Shown here in pieces: positions 11,871 through 23,470 of a stretch of 64,000 bases of DNA. The stretch is from Torymus aiolomorphi (taxonomy: Eukaryota > Arthropoda > Insecta > Hymenoptera > Torymidae). How positions within the stretch are numbered: the stretch's first letter is position 1; every line of letters begins with the position of its first letter. The notes beneath the pieces were generated by a model. It was not told the DNA's origin. It saw only the letters and a list, made by a program, of their open reading frames with translations, and ran no database searches. The position numbers and the translations under genes are program-made. The DNA lies in NCBI GenBank assembly GCA_036365515.1, contig CM070873.1, forward strand, positions 227,741,876 to 227,805,875. The letters are read 5' to 3'.

Positions 11871-13989
11871 AGATATCTCGAGAACGTATTGATCGATCTC
11901 GACAGAACAAAGCTTATTCTCTTCGATTTTTATGCCGCTTTCAAATCCACAATAGTTTTTTAATGTTTATTGATTTTCTTTTGTTTTATGATCAAAAAAT
12001 GATTTTGAAATTTCAATTTTTCTCATTTTTTTTTTATATCATAAGGGAAATTTAAAAAAATTTTTTTCAATACATTTGAAAGGGTATTAAATTACCTACA
12101 TTCTCTTGTTTTAAAGATTTCAATATCTATAATATCTATCGTCCTTCATTTGTTATTAAGGTAAATGTGTCATTTTCTTATCTAATTTTTATCTCAGAAA
12201 CTATTCTATATTTTTACACGAAATTTTTACCAGTTATAAAGCATAAAAAGTACAAATTTCTCCCTGTAAAAATTTCAAGAGGTTATATCGATAGGTTAAC
12301 GGGAAAATAATTATTGAAGAAAAAAATTGCATTTTCGTTGTCGCACAATAACTGGAGTAAAAATCAATAAATCTTTATGAAATTTCACAGAGAGGCTCGC
12401 AGTAGCTCTTTGAAACTTCTGAAGCCCTTCCGTTGGCCAAGAAAAAATGTTCATATGATTCGAAGATATTTGAGGTTAATTTTTTTTTTTAATTTCTCAA
12501 ATAGTATTTTCTTGAAGATGATTCGATAAACCAAATTGAAATTTATAGGCTGTCTAGCTCACGTTATGAAGAATATATGTACAAAATTTCATTAAGATTG
12601 CTTAATTATTTTTGGAGATATTGTTAGAAAAATTATTGAAGAAAAACAAGTGCGTTGGAAAAATTAAAAATTAAATAAATTTTTTTAATTGGCTATAACT
12701 TTCTGAGTTTTGAATAATTTTTAATTTTTCTTTTAGCAAGTCCGCATGAAAATACTTAAGGAGCAAAATGAGACCTTGAAAACTAAAATCGGTTGAGAAA
12801 CAAAAAAGATTCTGGTGACTTATCAATAATTGTTTGTAGTGACAATATTAATTTCTAGAATATCGCCATTTTGTGAAAAAAGTGATCTTAGTCATGTTAA
12901 ATACACTTTATTTATAATTCATTGACTATCTCTATCATTTTAAATAAATAAATCACATTACAACTATGGTTTTTTTAAATTTTAGGTAACTTCCACATTT
13001 AGCACTGCTTTGAGGCTAGGAAGTCTGAGGAGAACCACCTTAAGATTTTCTGATTAGTGCTTAAAATAATTTATTAGAGTCAATTGTTATTTTTTTTAAA
13101 ACATATTGTTTACAATTAATTGTACTTTTTAACGCAAATACTTATGTAATAGCTCAAAAAATTAAGTGCCAATGAATTGGCAGCGGTTTTTATTTTTTCT
13201 CCGATTTTAATTTGAAAAGACTCATTTTAATCTTTGTGAAATTTCATCAAGAGGTACCACGGGACTAAATAAAAAATGTTTAAAACCTGTATAGTTACGC
13301 AGGCAATTGTTTATCAAATTTTGTAGGAATGACATGAATTCGATAAAATCAGTTAAACAGTTTCCTGTAACTTTTTTTTTATCACTTGAAATACTTGTCT
13401 ATTATACCATATCGTTTCTCACCATGCAATATGTAAACAATTCATTAAAAAAAAATTTATATTTTAGACCTATATTAATCATACTGAAAGTTTGAAATTC
13501 TTGTATGAAGTTGAGTGTTAAAAAACGAATATAATCATAATCAATTTACTAAAACATCGTACAGTACTTTTTTTCGAATATGATTTTCCGAATTTATCTT
13601 GAAAATTAATTTTCAATAACGCAAAAATGCAAAATATTGGCTCTGAAAATTAAAATGATATAGAAAAATTGCGTTTTTTCATAACATATCACCTTTTCTA
13701 TCTTGAAGAAGGTACGGGATGAAACTGGAACCCCGTCAAAAGTTTAATGAAATTGTTCTTTTTTTAAGGTATTTTATCGTTCGATACTAATCATCAAAAC
13801 TGACAAAATAAACAAAAAATTTTTGTGAATTTAGTAACTGCCATTTTTAAACATTAGAATAATCTTAACAAATATGAACTAAAAAACAAAGGCAATATTA
13901 AAAATAATAAATAAATCATATAACATACGGTTTTTTTTTTGCAAATTTCATGAATTTTGCTGCCATCTTGAGCTGCCACGATGATGAAA

Positions 13990-14430
13990 ATTTTGAATGA
14001 ACTAGCTAGTTTTAGCGCGCTTCGCGCGTATCATTTATCTCTTTGTTTTTTTGTTTTTGAGGTTATGAACATGATCAAGTTTCATTTTAAAAGTTTGTTT
14101 TAAATAGTTTAAATTATACGATAATAACGTAAGTCTCATAAATAAAATCATGAAATTTTTCTTATACTATTCAGTTTTAAATATTCAAAGTCAAGAATCC
14201 AATCTTCAAAATTCAAACATACTCGATTTTGGCGCTTATTCTATGTAGACCAATCAAATGAGCTAGCAACAACCAATCAAAACAGTCTTATTGTGATGAC
14301 AGATTTCCTCCATCACTTTTTTAAGAGAGGATACCTTCAAAGTAAAACAACTTCATCCACTTTTGGACGGAGTCGGAAAACGCTTTTCGATGTCTTTTTT
14401 CGAGCTGCTATTTTGGATTTTTTCGTTATT
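13990..14430. repeat. Dispersed repeat, second family, copy 1
   Basis: Shares blocks with 35600-35960: a GCGCGCTT-type motif followed by a T-rich stretch with AGGTTAT.AACATG, then TTTGGCG(C)C/TTATTCTATG.AGACCAATCAAAT, then a run ending TTTTTTAA. Two diverged copies in the window mark it as interspersed. A GCGCGC palindrome also occurs near 15320, but I could not show it is the other end. No coding capacity. Confidence 0.5.
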
Positions 14431-14570
14431 GAAATTTAATACTATAAGCATGGACTCTTAGAGAGTATAACCCAAAACAACTGTGTACCATGTTCCAATT
14501 ATATTGATTACGATTAATTTACAAAAATTTTGGACTTTCAGGCAATTATCACGCAATAAACATGTAAAAA

Positions 14571-14768
14571 TTTTTTTTGCCTAGCGGGCCGAAAGAACCA
14601 CTTTCGCTCCTGGCGCCCGATCGCGAAGGTTGTATTTTCGGCCTCGCTAGGCAAAAAATAGTATACGCTCCACGGGAATAAAATTGGCCAGCCCACAGCT
14701 CGGGTGGCAATTTACACGAGCTGTGGACTGTCCAAGTTTTTTCCTCCCTTGGTGCGTAATATACTATT
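14571..14768. repeat. Two adjacent fold-back units
   Basis: TTTTTTGCCTAGCGGGCCGAAA at the left pairs with TTTCGGCCTCGCTAGGCAAAAAA ending near 14657. Immediately after, ATAGTATACGCTCCACGGG pairs imperfectly with the segment ending TATACTAT near 14767, with a central CCACAGCTCG/CGAGCTGTGG stem. Both are GC-rich against AT-rich flanks. They are probably MITE-like insertions. Confidence 0.55.
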
Positions 14769-15897
14769 TTTATATGATTTAATCATCTATCTCGCTTCAA
14801 ATTTATATTCGCAAAAAGAAAGTAAGAAATGATACAGAAAACTACCAGAGATGATTTTAAAGATGAATCATTCATTGAACGAACAATTGTTACGTGTGTC
14901 ATATCGCAAACAACCACTTGAGTATAACGTACTTATGACATAATTACGAATGAGGCATACTTCCGTACGATCACAGTTTGTTGCAGACATTGTAATAAAA
15001 GTGAAATTAGTATATAAAACACTGTATTTTACAATTATAAATAATTAAAGTATAATATTAGTAGAATACTCTATAAGAAAATGATAATAAGAAATATTAT
15101 TAATCTTTAAAGTTTCTAACCTCTATATTTAATGTTTATAAATATCGATATTGCATAAATGAATAAAACTCAGACATTTTTAGGTTAGAAAAATGATAAT
15201 AAAGAATGTTCTTATTATTTAATTCTAACCTCAATATTTAGCATTTTTAAATTTTAATGTTGATGAAATTAATAATAACAAAATAATGTAATACAATGTA
15301 AATGAAAATAGAGGAAAAAGAGCGCGCGTAGCGCGCGTGATCTCGCTGGTTTATTAAAAATACGGTGTTAAAAGGATGTCTACGCCCGTATAAAATTACA
15401 TAGTTACCGATTTTTTAGTATTTTGCATTATACTTTTTCAATTTTTAAGTTTTAATAATTCTGTAAGTCACCCACTATTCCTTAAGTCATTCAGTGGATG
15501 ATTACAGTTTCTTAAAAAAGTTTGAAAATAAATTTAAACAATATAAAATTCGACGAAGAAATCTACACTTAGAACCGACATCTCCTTAACTACCACTGGA
15601 ACATAAAATTCCGTGAAAACATGTGGTGGCCAGTACCAGGGGAAGTTTTTTTGTAACTCCGTAAAATCATCTTTTTAATTTTCTTTAATAACTCGTTATA
15701 ATTATTAAATATTGAACAAACGATTTGACTACTTCATAGGGGCTCTCCTAAGAATTATTTTCGTTCCTGGGACATTAATTTTCGTTAATACTATCAAAAG
15801 TTATAGTCGATATAGCTTTCGTGTCCAGTCACAGGCGACTTCCCCCTATTGCTGTAAATTAGATATTCCGTTAGGCGGCGTTTTAGCAACTTGTTTC

Positions 15898-15926
15898 GGG
15901 AGGTGGGGATGGGGGAGGGGGGTGCA
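15898..15926 (+). other. Potential G-quadruplex run
   Basis: Four G tracts of three to six bases (GGGAGGTGGGGATGGGGGAG followed by GGGGG) occur within about 28 bases, satisfying the common G4 pattern. It is isolated in AT-rich DNA with no gene nearby. Function is unknown. Confidence 0.45.
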
Positions 15927-16048
15927 AAAGAAACGGAAAACAATGTCATATTGTATTGAATACATTTCCATTATTTCAAACATAAATGTATTGTATTCAA
16001 ACAGATTTGTATTACTATTTAAAATATTTGTATTGAAAAAAATGCTAA

Positions 16049-16215
16049 CCAACTTGTACGTCCAACGATTACGGGAGTAAAATTGACTTAATCGCTTTAA
16101 AATTCCTCGTAGAGGTAGATTTTTGATAGCTCTCGGTCGAGTTCTTTGGAAAAAATGATTAGTCCAGAAATTTCAGAAATATTTGAGATTAAAATTTTTT
16201 TAACCTTTTTTTCAA
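16049..16215 (+). repeat. Single detached module of the 320-bp tandem
   Basis: Nearly identical to the module at 17713-17876: both read GTCCAACGATTA(C/T)GGGAGT, then AAAATTGACTTAATCGCTTT and GAAATTTCAGAAATATTTGAG. It shows that the internal module of the hairpin-ended repeat also exists outside a complete copy. Confidence 0.75.
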
Positions 16216-17156
16216 ATTTCCAAACTTTCAAGCTATAGACGGGAAAAATATAGTGGAATAACGGTACCTATTCATTTTCATGAAGAAAATAAAATTGTCT
16301 TGGGTATAGGCGGTCAGGCACGATTTTCTATTCGACAGTGCCATAAAAATGTGGGCAGAGCAGAAAAATAAACATCTGACAAAAAAAAAATTAAACAAAT
16401 TTTTGTAAATCTTATATTCATAGGATAGGAATATTTGATATCGTTTTATAAGCAAATTTTTGTTTAATTAGTTGTTTCTTTTGGAATAGAATGCTTTCCA
16501 ACTTAAGAAAATTTTTGTAAAGTAAATTTCTATGTATTCGGTATTATAAAATTATATTAAAACTGTAATATTTTTATATTAATTAGAATACCAAATAGAA
16601 CATTGTTTATGTATAATTAATAAATTTAAAATAATATCAAGCTTGTAAGTCTTATATTCTTAGGAATATTTATAATCGCTTTTTAAGCAAGTATATAGTA
16701 AATTTCAATGTATGGTAGGAACGGGGTCTCGCTCCTTCAGGCTTTTATACTTGCCTTCGGAGCGCTCCCGCGCTCCTTGATATTAAATATTTTATTCTTT
16801 ATGTCCATTACTTGTAATTAAAGTTATTCTTTATGAATCTTTATAAATAACTAATGTTTGACTACTAAATATTTAAAATATAGAATGTTATATTAATATA
16901 AACCATGTTTTATCGTTAGAATTTTATGTTTAAATTTAAGTTAATTGAAAATGCCTTTTAGTAAGTTTATAAGCTTAGTAAGTTATAAACAGAATATTTT
17001 CGAATATCTCGTTGATTATTCTATTCAATAATCAATTTTTATATTACCTATAATATTGTATCTAAAACAACTAAACTATTTTAAAATATTAGATAATTAA
17101 AGCTTTTCAGCCTATTTATTAATAATTTTCATGTTTTTTATATTAAAATCTATTTT

Positions 17157-19054
17157 GCTTCCTCCTAGAGGAAGCTTTGTGATAGTAAGTTTTTGAGTTA
17201 TTGTAAAAACATGTTATAATTGTTTTTCGAGGTGTTAGAAATCAAAATACATGATTTTGAAAAATGTGTGTGTGTGTGTGTATACGTCTGGATCTCAGCT
17301 TCTACTCGATCGATTTTGATTGGACAAATCTCATTTTTTTTGCTTTTTTGTGTGATGGCGGAATAAAAATTCGTTTTTTGATTCACCAATGCGTTTTTGT
17401 TTTATTTCGAATTTTCGATTTTCTCAAAATTGATGTTTGCTGATAAGATCGAGATATTTGAATCGAATGGATAGCATTCGAAAGAGCATTAAAATACCTA
17501 TATTTTCTAAACAAAAAATTTCTCTAGCTATCACGGTTCTTTGTTATTAACAAAAACGTGTTTTTTTTAAAAGCTTATAACTCCTAAACTAAACGGTCAA
17601 TTTTCTTCAGAAAAATCATGATAATGCAGAATATAAATAGCTATAATGTGTAAATTTGAATTCATTTTGTCGACTAGTTTTTGAGAAAAAAATTGAAATG
17701 TGAAAAAAATGAGTTTTGTATGTCCAACGATTATGGGAGTAAAATTGACTTAATCGCTTTGAAATTCCTTGTAGAGGTAGGTTTTGGATAGCTCTCGATC
17801 GAGTTTTTTGGGCAAAATGATTAGTCCAGAAATTTCAGAAATATTTGAGGTTAAAGTTTTTTTAACCTTTTTTTTAAATCGTAATTTCTCGTGAACGGCC
17901 GCATGTATCAGCTCCAAATTTATAGACAATTTTTTATGTGATTAGATAATATGTGTGCGAATTTTCATCAAGATCGTACGATTACTTTTTGAGATATTTG
18001 ATTTTGAATATTTTCGTATTTTACAAAGTCATTTTCTTTGTCGCATGATAACTAGAGAAAACAAAAATTGGTTTAATCATCTTGAAATTTTGTGGAGATG
18101 TAGAGTTTTATATATTATCGTGTAAGTCGTTTAGGTAAAAGAAATGTCTCATGATTTTTAGAGATATTTAAGGTTAAAATTTTTTTACGGTTTTTTTCAA
18201 AATCGTAATTTCTCAATGACGACTTCATGTATCAGCTTAAAATTTATGACTATTTTGTATGCGCATAGGCAACACCTGTGTAAAATTTCATCTAGATTAT
18301 GTGGTTATTTTTTTAGATGTTTGATATTTAAAATTTTAGTATTTTTAAAAATGACTTTCTTTGTTGTCGCGCAATATAACTACATTAAAATTATTTTAAT
18401 TTCTTTGAAATTTGGTGGGGATGTAGAGTTTTCATATTATTTATTAGAAGAGTTCTTAGGGTAAAAGAATTCGTTTATGAATTTCAGAGATATTTGAGGT
18501 TAAAACTATTTTAGCCCTCTTTTAAAATAGTAATTATTCGAGAATGCATTTATGTATACTAGATAATGGAAATGACATGCGCTATGCGCTATGCGCGCGT
18601 GTTGTGTACCTGCTTTTGTTTTGTAATAGCCATTTATTATTTTTAAGATTATAACCTTTTTCTTACATCGGAAATTCCAAAAAAAGTACACAAATACGGA
18701 CAGGCACACTACTAGAGACAAGTACCCTATGTGTGAAATTTCACGAAGAAAATATAATTTGAAGTAAAGGTTCTTTAGGAATTTTAAAAGGTTTTGACGA
18801 TAATATTACAATCGATTATTTTATTTATTTTTCACACATAATTTAAAAAAAAAAAATCATACCTTTTGTATTATTTTATTCATATTTTGTACATAATTTA
18901 AAAATTAAAACTTTTAAATCTTAATAAATGAATTTAATTATAATTATGTCATAAATTGTTGCAAAAATTATAAATTTTGTTATTAAAAATTAATTAAAGG
19001 AATAAGCAAATTAAGTTTGAGGAAGCCACGGACCAATGAATTGGCAGCGGTTTT
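17157..19054 (+). repeat. Hairpin-ended dispersed repeat, copy B (most complete)
   Basis: Starts GCTTCCTCCTAGAGGAAGC (a 19-bp stem-loop) and ends GGACCAATGAATTGGCAGCGG, a second short stem-loop. Inside are a short TG run, a CGATCGATTTTGATTGG motif, then about three diverged modules of roughly 320 bp starting near 17713, 18032 and 18353. The terminal 400 bp (18654-19054) is closely matched at 26224-26628. It has no open frame of note. Palindromic ends plus microsatellite plus tandem core resemble non-autonomous Helentron/DINE-type elements in outline only; the typical end bases were not confirmed. Confidence 0.75.
17713..18520 (+). repeat. Tandem modules of about 320 bp
   Basis: Each module contains a T-rich lead, TTTGTCGC.CAATAACT or its variant, a region ending AATTTG(G/T)GGATGTAGAG, GAAATTTCAGAGATATTTGAGG followed by a T run, then TAATTTCTC, TTCATGTATCAGCT, and AAATTTCATC-AGATTGT. 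Modules start near 17713, 18032 and 18353 and differ by many substitutions. Confidence 0.65.
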
Positions 19055-19517
19055 ATTTAGTAGAAGATAATTAATAGTTGATAATAAAATATTATGATTG
19101 CATTAATTTTATTTAACAAACTCTCATATATATCATTGAAATTCAATAATAACTATCTCAAATATCGTATCTAGATTGCCGATAATGATGTAAACAAAAT
19201 TATTTTTTTTAAACATTTTAATAATGAGTAATTGATAAGCGCGTATAATGTTGATATGTTTTAAGTAGATAGCTTTCCAAAGATAACAATTTTTATATAA
19301 GTAAATATAAATACAATAATCATTAATTTATTGAATAAAATTTATTGACTTAAGGGTAGATACCACTTAAGGACAAAAATGTTTTCCCTTTAAATAAAAT
19401 ACAGATTGTAATACAATAACATATTTTACACAAAAAAATATAATTTTTGGCTAATTTTGAAGGACTTTCATCGATTACATTTGGAATTATCCCTGAAAAT
19501 ACTGTTAAAATAGTATT

Positions 19518-19845
19518 TAATTCAAAACACTTCGAGCGTCTCAAATTTGTTTGCATCTTCCTGGGATTCCAAGTTCATATTTGTAGCACGGAATTCTCAA
19601 AAACTTTACCCATACGATTGATTTCAAATTAATATTTTTTTATACGGTCAAATTGAGTAAATTTACAATAAAAACAATCAAAATTTATTAAATTTTAATA
19701 ACATTTGAATCTTCAACTAAAAATATAAAAATCAAATCAATTCTACCGCTGTAAAAAAAAATTTCTAAATTAGTTCCAGAATATTTACAAACAAAAGTCA
19801 GTAAGGTGCAAACAAATTTGAGACGTTGGGAACACTTTGAATATC
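19518..19845. repeat. Imperfect fold-back
   Basis: CGTCTCAAATTTGTTTGCA at about 19537-19555 recurs inverted at about 19807-19825, and similarity extends to both sides (CAAAACACTT/AAGTGTT type). Probably a decayed MITE. No target duplication was seen. Confidence 0.45.
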
Positions 19846-19966
19846 ATAAAATTAAGTTATTAGAAAAATGCATTTAAAGATAAACAATTTAAAACAAGTT
19901 TGGTTATATTTCCTGCCTTTGGTTTATTTAAAAACCTTCTGCCTCATAAAAGAAATCTTTTTATAC

Positions 19967-20146
19967 CACTCTAACCTCAAAATCACAACTTTGATATGAT
20001 TTTTCGGCGCTCGTGGTATAAAATACCGTTCGAAACTAGTGCATAAGTCGATTATTTAGGTGGTGTGACTTTTTCGCACTCGCTTCGCTCGTGCAAAAAG
20101 TCACACCAGCTAAATAATTGACTTCCCCACCCGTGTCGAAATGTAC
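19967..20146. repeat. Dispersed repeat, third family, copy 1 (with hairpin)
   Basis: Nearly identical to 46728-46861: TATACCACT, TAACCTCAAAATCACAACTT, TTTTTCGGCGCTCGTGGTAT, and a CCCCACCCGTGTCGAAATGT end. This copy keeps a long hairpin (ATTATTTAGGTGGTGTGACT against its complement, 20056-20122) around CGCACTCGCTTCGCTCGTGC. The right arm of that hairpin is missing from the other copy. It abuts the Mutator-like fragment at 20436-20975. Confidence 0.7.
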
Positions 20147-20435
20147 TATTTTCCTTCTGTATGTGCCCATACCTTTTCTTTTGACATACTGCTATCCTTT
20201 GCGATGTTGCTGCTTCTGACTGCCTCAGCTCCCTTAGAGTGTCCCGCTGCTCAACAAATCTGGAAGTACTTGGATGAACTTTACCAGTTGTCAATGCGAA
20301 TTTCATCAACTGAGTTTTTGTTATACTCAGATACTGCATTGACAACATATCCGCCTCTATCCTTCTCCTGCTATATCACAAATATTACTACTTGACATAG
20401 TATCGGGTGCTTCATAAACTTGCTGATGAGCAGTT

Positions 20436-20975
20436 CTAAGTACAATATCCTTGAGGGCACTGTCTTTTTTTATGTTGTGCTTTCAATTGCAATTGGAACG
20501 CATTCTTGGACAAGCAGTTCATGTTCATGCTAGCACAAAGTCGCTCTAGGGCAGCAAAACGTAAACCAACAGAATTAACACTATTCACAATTCTTTGATT
20601 CACTAAATGACGAGACCGGGGCTTCGTTTCTGTACGAGGGCTTGAATGACTCTCTCCAGCCACCCAACCACAAGACATACACTTTAATGTTATTTTTGAA
20701 GAAAGCCCAATCGCATCAGAAAATTCTGCACAAAGCTTTTGCTCTCCACACTCACTGCACTTAATGTTTTGGAAAAGTTTTGACCACACTGAATCATGCA
20801 CAAGAAGAAATTTTCCTGTGCTAAAACCAACAGGTGGCTGTTCCATGGACTGTTCTTTACTTGGCAGGTTAGAGTGCTCCACTTTCCTTCTGGACTTTTC
20901 TCTGTTTAAACTCAGCTGAGCCTTTCTCTTGGTCGGTCGTCCTTTTTATGGACGCCAACGTCTACTAACAGCATG
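20436..20975 (-). pseudogene. Mutator-like transposase fragment
   Basis: The minus strand encodes the N-terminal part of the Mutator-like transposase domain protein that is common in arthropod genomes. A basic start (GRPTKRKAQLSLNREKSRRK) follows an in-frame TAA at 20948-20946. Then come two CXXC pairs (CSEC...CMSC), the VHDSVWSKLFQ type block, and SSPRTETKPRSRHLVNQRIV. The frame closes at 20436 with a stop. Scraps of coding-like sequence continue to about 20080 in shifted frames, but the catalytic DDE core is not recognisable. It is a truncated, broken copy. Bases 20976-21630 show nothing else I can name. Confidence 0.7.
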
Positions 20976-21643
20976 CATTTTTGACTCTTGAAAACAGTAA
21001 AAATACTCTAAAACACAATAAACAGATATATGGACTTTCATCTGTTTGATTGTTTACTGTATACTAGGGATGGGTATGTATAAATCTGACTGTTGAAAAC
21101 AAGTCTTCTACGCGTTAAAAACTATGTAATATACTGTACGAAACTTTTAGGCTTTTCTACAATATTTTACATGAAAACCATTTAATTAAAATTTGAATCG
21201 TGAAAATTTTACTGTTTTTTCTAAAACAGTATTGCGCTGTACTCATAAATCGTAAATTTATTGGGTTGGTAGTAGCAAGGAGTACACTTTATAGAGTACT
21301 ACTCGTAAAAATATAAAACAATTTAAAAAAATTAGCGATAAAGCATCTTTGAATTTGAATTTTAAGATTATGCCAAAAATGTTGTAAAATCAAGAAAAAA
21401 ATTAATAAATATAATTTTCCAAAAATATGAAATAAAATATTATATTATCAAATTTATGTATGGACATAGTTTTTTCTTAAAATTAAAGAGTTATAGATTA
21501 CATTTCTGCAATAAAAACAAAATAGAATTTTTGATCATTTTCGACTGTACTCTACCCTTAAAGTTAAAGAGTTCAGCAATAAAAAAAATCAATTTTTTGG
21601 TCATTTTCAAGTGGTCTTTTGGCTCAAACATTCCTTTCTATCA

Positions 21644-21740
21644 GTGTACGTTTGCGTACGCTTCTGTATAATGCGGTACAGATGTCCGAATCGTAACCAA
21701 AACATATCTAAATGTACGGAAACGTACGCAAACGTAACAG
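21644..21740. repeat. Small fold-back
   Basis: TACGTTTGCGTACGCTTCTGTA near 21645 pairs imperfectly with TACGGAAACGTACGCAAACGTA near 21718-21738. It is a short MITE-like inverted repeat with no clear target duplication. Confidence 0.5.
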
Positions 21741-22092
21741 GAACGTATGGTTTTTATTTCTGTTCGGGTGTTAATAGGTTTTAATGATAGCAATGAATTC
21801 ATTACTTTTTTGTTAAATATATATTATTTTTCTGTACCAATTTCCTGTAATATAAAGTGATTCCTAAGACAAAAACGGTTCCTCTGAAAATACGTAGAAA
21901 AATTGTTTGCTAAATAATTGATTTGTCACGTGTCGATTAACGTGTGCATGGTATATGATGAAATCTACACGTAAAATTCATTTTTGCGTTCTCAAAAGCG
22001 GGTAAAAAATTTTTCAAGACTCACCTTTCGGGAACGGTTTTTGTTTGTTTTTTCTACCACAAAATATAGGAGAAAAGCCTTTTTGACATATT

Positions 22093-22562
22093 CCTTCCTC
22101 AAAGATTGAACAAAATTAACAAGAAAAGTACAAAAAAGTCATTTTTCAAATCTTAGCCAATTATCCCAGAAACGTTCTACACGGATTTTCAAAAAAACAA
22201 AATAAACTAGAGAAGACAAGCTTTAAATTGCTTTTTTAGAATTAAAAAAATGTTGATTCCTTTAAAAATTATGACTGTTTAAAGTTGAGCTTCGAAAAAG
22301 CATAAAACACGCTCAAAGCTGGGACTGCTGATTTGTGCCATTTGCATATTTTGGTGCTTTTTCGACACTCAACAGAACTTTTGAAGTCATCAACATTTTG
22401 TAAATCTGAAAAATAGCAAATGAAAGCTTGTCTTCCCTAGTTTTATTTTATTTTATTTGTTTGCAAATCCGTGTGGGCGTTTCTGGGATAAATAGCTGAG
22501 ATTTGAAAACAATTATTTTTCTGTTTGTATTTTTCTTGTTAATTTTCAATCTTTGAGGAAGG
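22093..22562. mobile_element. Long fold-back element
   Basis: Left arm starts CCTTCCTCAAAGATTGAA; the right arm ends CAATCTTTGAGGAAGG. Matching blocks run inward through TATCCCAGAAACG, CACGGATTTGCAAA and GAAGACAAGCTTT to a centre near 22330, where CTTCGAAAAAGCA pairs with TGCTTTTTCGACAC. Arms are about 200 bp and diverged. There is no coding region. Similarity may extend a little further on each side. Confidence 0.7.
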
Positions 22563-22679
22563 GGTGTCACGAAGACTTTTTTAATTTTCATGATTATTCC
22601 CCTGTTGTAGTACAGAGAAAATGGATTTTTTGTGCAGGTTTCGCCATGTACGTACGATAGTAATCTATTAGTAGATCAT

Positions 22680-22862
22680 ATATCATCGCGCGGTACGAAG
22701 AAAAGCCAACTTAGAAGAGCCAGACGAAGAAAAACCAGTTTCGCGCGAAAAAAGCCATTGAATAGGCACATTTTTTGGCTTTTTTCGCGCGAAACTGGCT
22801 TTTCTTCGTCTGGCTCTTCTAATTGTAAGTTGGCCTTTCTTCGTACCGCGTAACGACATATC
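22680..22862. mobile_element. Hairpin MITE, copy 1
   Basis: Nearly perfect inverted arms of about 75 bp: CGCGGTACGAAGAAAAGCCA, AAGAGCCAGACGAAGAAAAA and CAGTTTCGCGCGAAAAAAGC on the left, matched by their complements on the right, around a loop of about 20 bases. A related copy lies at 50084-50272. Open frames through it are palindrome artefacts. Confidence 0.8.
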
Positions 22863-22999
22863 AATTTTAAAAGAATAGCGTGAAAATGATAAAAAAATTT
22901 GTACCTTAGAAAGAAATTGCTCTTCGTGTGAAAAAGTATAATAAAACTTTCATTCAAAATGGCAATGAAACGCAAATAATTACATACGGCGGTCCTGAA

Positions 23000-23470
23000 C
23001 TTTAAACTATTTCCGTAAATCTCTCGTCGATAAAGGAAGCTTCTCTTTCTCCTTCTATTTCTCCCTCAACCTCTACAAGATCGAAATGCAAGCCGAATCG
23101 ATAAGAGCGAGCAATTGCCAAGTATAAAATCCAGCTACGCCACGGCTTTGACTCTCTCCCTCGTGCGCGGGGGCGCAGATATTCAAAATCCCCGTACGGG
23201 CGGCGCGAGCGCGCTTCTCGGATATTCCATTATGATATCGGCCGTCAAGGAAAATACGTTATCTTCGCCACGCACGAGCTGTGTGCAGTGGTCGAAACTC
23301 TTTTGGGCACAGCGCGCGCGTGTGTTTTCGTTCGAGCAGAGAATTTCGAGCTGTGCGCAAGAGACGGGACAATTTTCTATGTGCGGCGGTCCGGTTTTGT
23401 GTCCCGAAGCATAATGAGTTCTCGATCTAGACGATTTTTAAAACGCTGCATTGAGATTCTTTTAAGGCTG
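23000..23470. promoter_or_regulatory. CpG-rich island
   Basis: A GC- and CpG-rich block with GCGCGCGTG runs inside AT-rich DNA. Overlapping plus-strand frames of about 100-120 codons look compositional and match no family I know. It may be a promoter or an unidentified exon. Confidence 0.3.

Larger units (their letters stand above)
10860..13190 (+). repeat. Hairpin-ended dispersed repeat, copy A (interrupted)
   Basis: Starts with a degenerate form of the family's 5' palindrome (TTCCTC..GAGGAAGC, followed by TTTGTAACGGTG) and ends with its 3' palindrome GCCAATGAATTGGC followed by AGCGG at about 13167-13185. A foreign element is nested at 10918-11636; the family sequence resumes after it. It contains a TG microsatellite, the AGAAGATATCTCGAGAACG motif, and one module of the internal tandem (from about 12330, containing GTCGCACAATAACTGGAG). 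No coding capacity. Related copies lie near 17157, 26224, 31023, 48657 and 56636. Confidence 0.7.
10692..13474. repeat. Imperfect inverted pair flanking copy A
   Basis: About 75 bp at 10692-10766, containing ATGGTGAGAAACGATAT, recurs in inverted orientation at about 13399-13474 with scattered mismatches. Copy A of the hairpin-ended repeat lies between. Either a larger terminal-inverted-repeat element captured it, or two inverted copies of another repeat flank it. Confidence 0.55.

Noticed and set aside
11614..11963. Long open frames across the TG microsatellite
   Set aside because: A dinucleotide repeat gives open frames on both strands (Cys-Val or His-Thr runs); it is repeat DNA, not coding.
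22632..22975. Frames on both strands through the hairpin at 22680
   Set aside because: They are mirror images created by the inverted arms.
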